Assembly (NCBI RefSeq): GCF_907164915.1
Contig: NC_061869.1
Span: 15,663,125 to 15,727,124 of the forward strand
Length of the DNA stretch: 64,000 nt
DNA from: Impatiens glandulifera
Taxonomy: Eukaryota; Streptophyta; Magnoliopsida; Ericales; Balsaminaceae
Reading direction: 5' to 3'
The notes under the pieces are model-generated. The model was not told where the DNA came from. It searched no databases and saw only the letters and a program-made list of their open reading frames with translations. A program made the position numbers and the translations under genes. Of this stretch, positions 63,667-64,000 are shown piece after piece (the first letter of the stretch is position 1; each line of letters opens with the position of its first letter).

Positions 63667-64000
63667 GATGCTTAATTTTTAAAGTGTCCGGATTACCGGG
63701 TCGAGAGCTGTGGTTATGGTTCGAACTTGCAACCTAACAAAACAAGTACAAACTTTTAACCAACTAGGCTAATAACACTTTATATTATAAAATCAACACC
63801 AAATTTATTGAACACGGGACATTTTAACAATATAAGTTCAACTTTTTAACTAACTAATATATATATATATAATTATAATGATGTTTAATTTTTAAAGTGT
63901 CCGGATTGCCGGGTCGAGAGCTGTGGTTAATTTGAATATATATGTGAGAGTAAATTGATATTTGGGTCGGATTGTGGTTTGACCCGCTCATAAATTGAAA
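62970..64000 (+). repeat. Tandem array of Helitron 5' ends
   Basis: The first unit starts with the Helitron 5' end TCTATATATATAACGATGC at 62970 and runs about 300 bp. Further units start at about 63294, 63664 and 63873, each introduced by a (TA)n run (about 13, 41 and 8 units of TA) in place of the TC end. All carry GTCCGGATTGCCGGGTCGAG or a near match and GGTATGGTTCGAACTTGCAA or a near match. No Helitron 3' hairpin/CTAG end is seen between them. The third unit lacks about 95 bp. The fourth runs off the window. The same family is complete at 29055-29631. Confidence 0.85.

Noticed and set aside
62950..64000. Reading the array as tandem SINEs, because TAGCCTAGTTGGTTAAA and GTTCGAACC resemble tRNA boxes on the minus strand
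   Set aside because: The TC start shared with the complete Helitron at 29055-29631 explains the boundaries better; the tRNA-like part is internal.
1..64000. CRISPR arrays, bacterial operons, rRNA or complete tRNA genes
   Set aside because: None seen; the sequence is plant nuclear DNA.

Overview
The window is nuclear DNA of a flowering plant, most likely a dicot. The signs are spliced genes with GT-AG introns, an AP2/ERF factor, a CLE peptide gene, an FLX-like gene, Sirevirus-type Ty1/copia and Ty3/gypsy retroelements, a Helitron, hAT-type MITEs, and very AT-rich intergenic DNA with long (TA)n runs. I cannot name the species. Only four host protein genes are supported; most of the rest is transposon DNA in various states of decay.

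Layout. 1-10245: the 3' part of a Sirevirus-like copia element on the + strand. It holds pol (5' end outside the window), then three tandem, mutually related ORF cassettes each with its own TATA-like box, a duplicated polypurine tract and a 3' LTR ending TGTTAG...CTAACA. 10246-15038: AT-rich intergenic DNA. 15039-20024 (-): a 12-exon RAD23 gene, with two related MITEs in its introns. 20498-21961: a tandem array of about 380 bp units upstream of RAD23. 22232-23704 (-): a solo LTR with intact 5-bp target duplication. 27659-27907 and 51404-51692: two hAT-type MITEs. 29055-29631 (-): a short Helitron with both termini. 32858-33292 (+): a short CRF-like ERF gene. 34973-36484 (-): an FLX-like coiled-coil gene with a probable long 5'UTR intron reaching about 38360. 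41811-50942: a retroelement graveyard (Tnt1-like copia, a Sirevirus-type LTR fragment, an antisense gypsy gag/protease fragment, an antisense copia). 57709-57993 (-): a CLE prepropeptide gene with an unusual cysteine in its peptide. 62970-64000: a tandem array of Helitron 5' ends running off the window.

How it fits together. The four host genes are unrelated in function (ubiquitin-receptor shuttle, transcription factor, FLX-family coiled-coil protein, secreted peptide signal) and do not form a pathway. The strongest candidate for something under-described is the cassette block at 3271-8636. Three paralogous ORFs lie between pol and the 3' LTR, each preceded by a TATA-like box 102-111 bp before its ATG, as if the retrotransposon carried three small transcription units rather than one env-like ORF. 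The CLE peptide with Cys in the usual Gly position and the tandem Helitron 5' ends are the next most interesting. Exon boundaries and frames for RAD23 and the FLX-like gene were worked out by hand and are internally consistent (1143 and 789 nt, both multiples of three).
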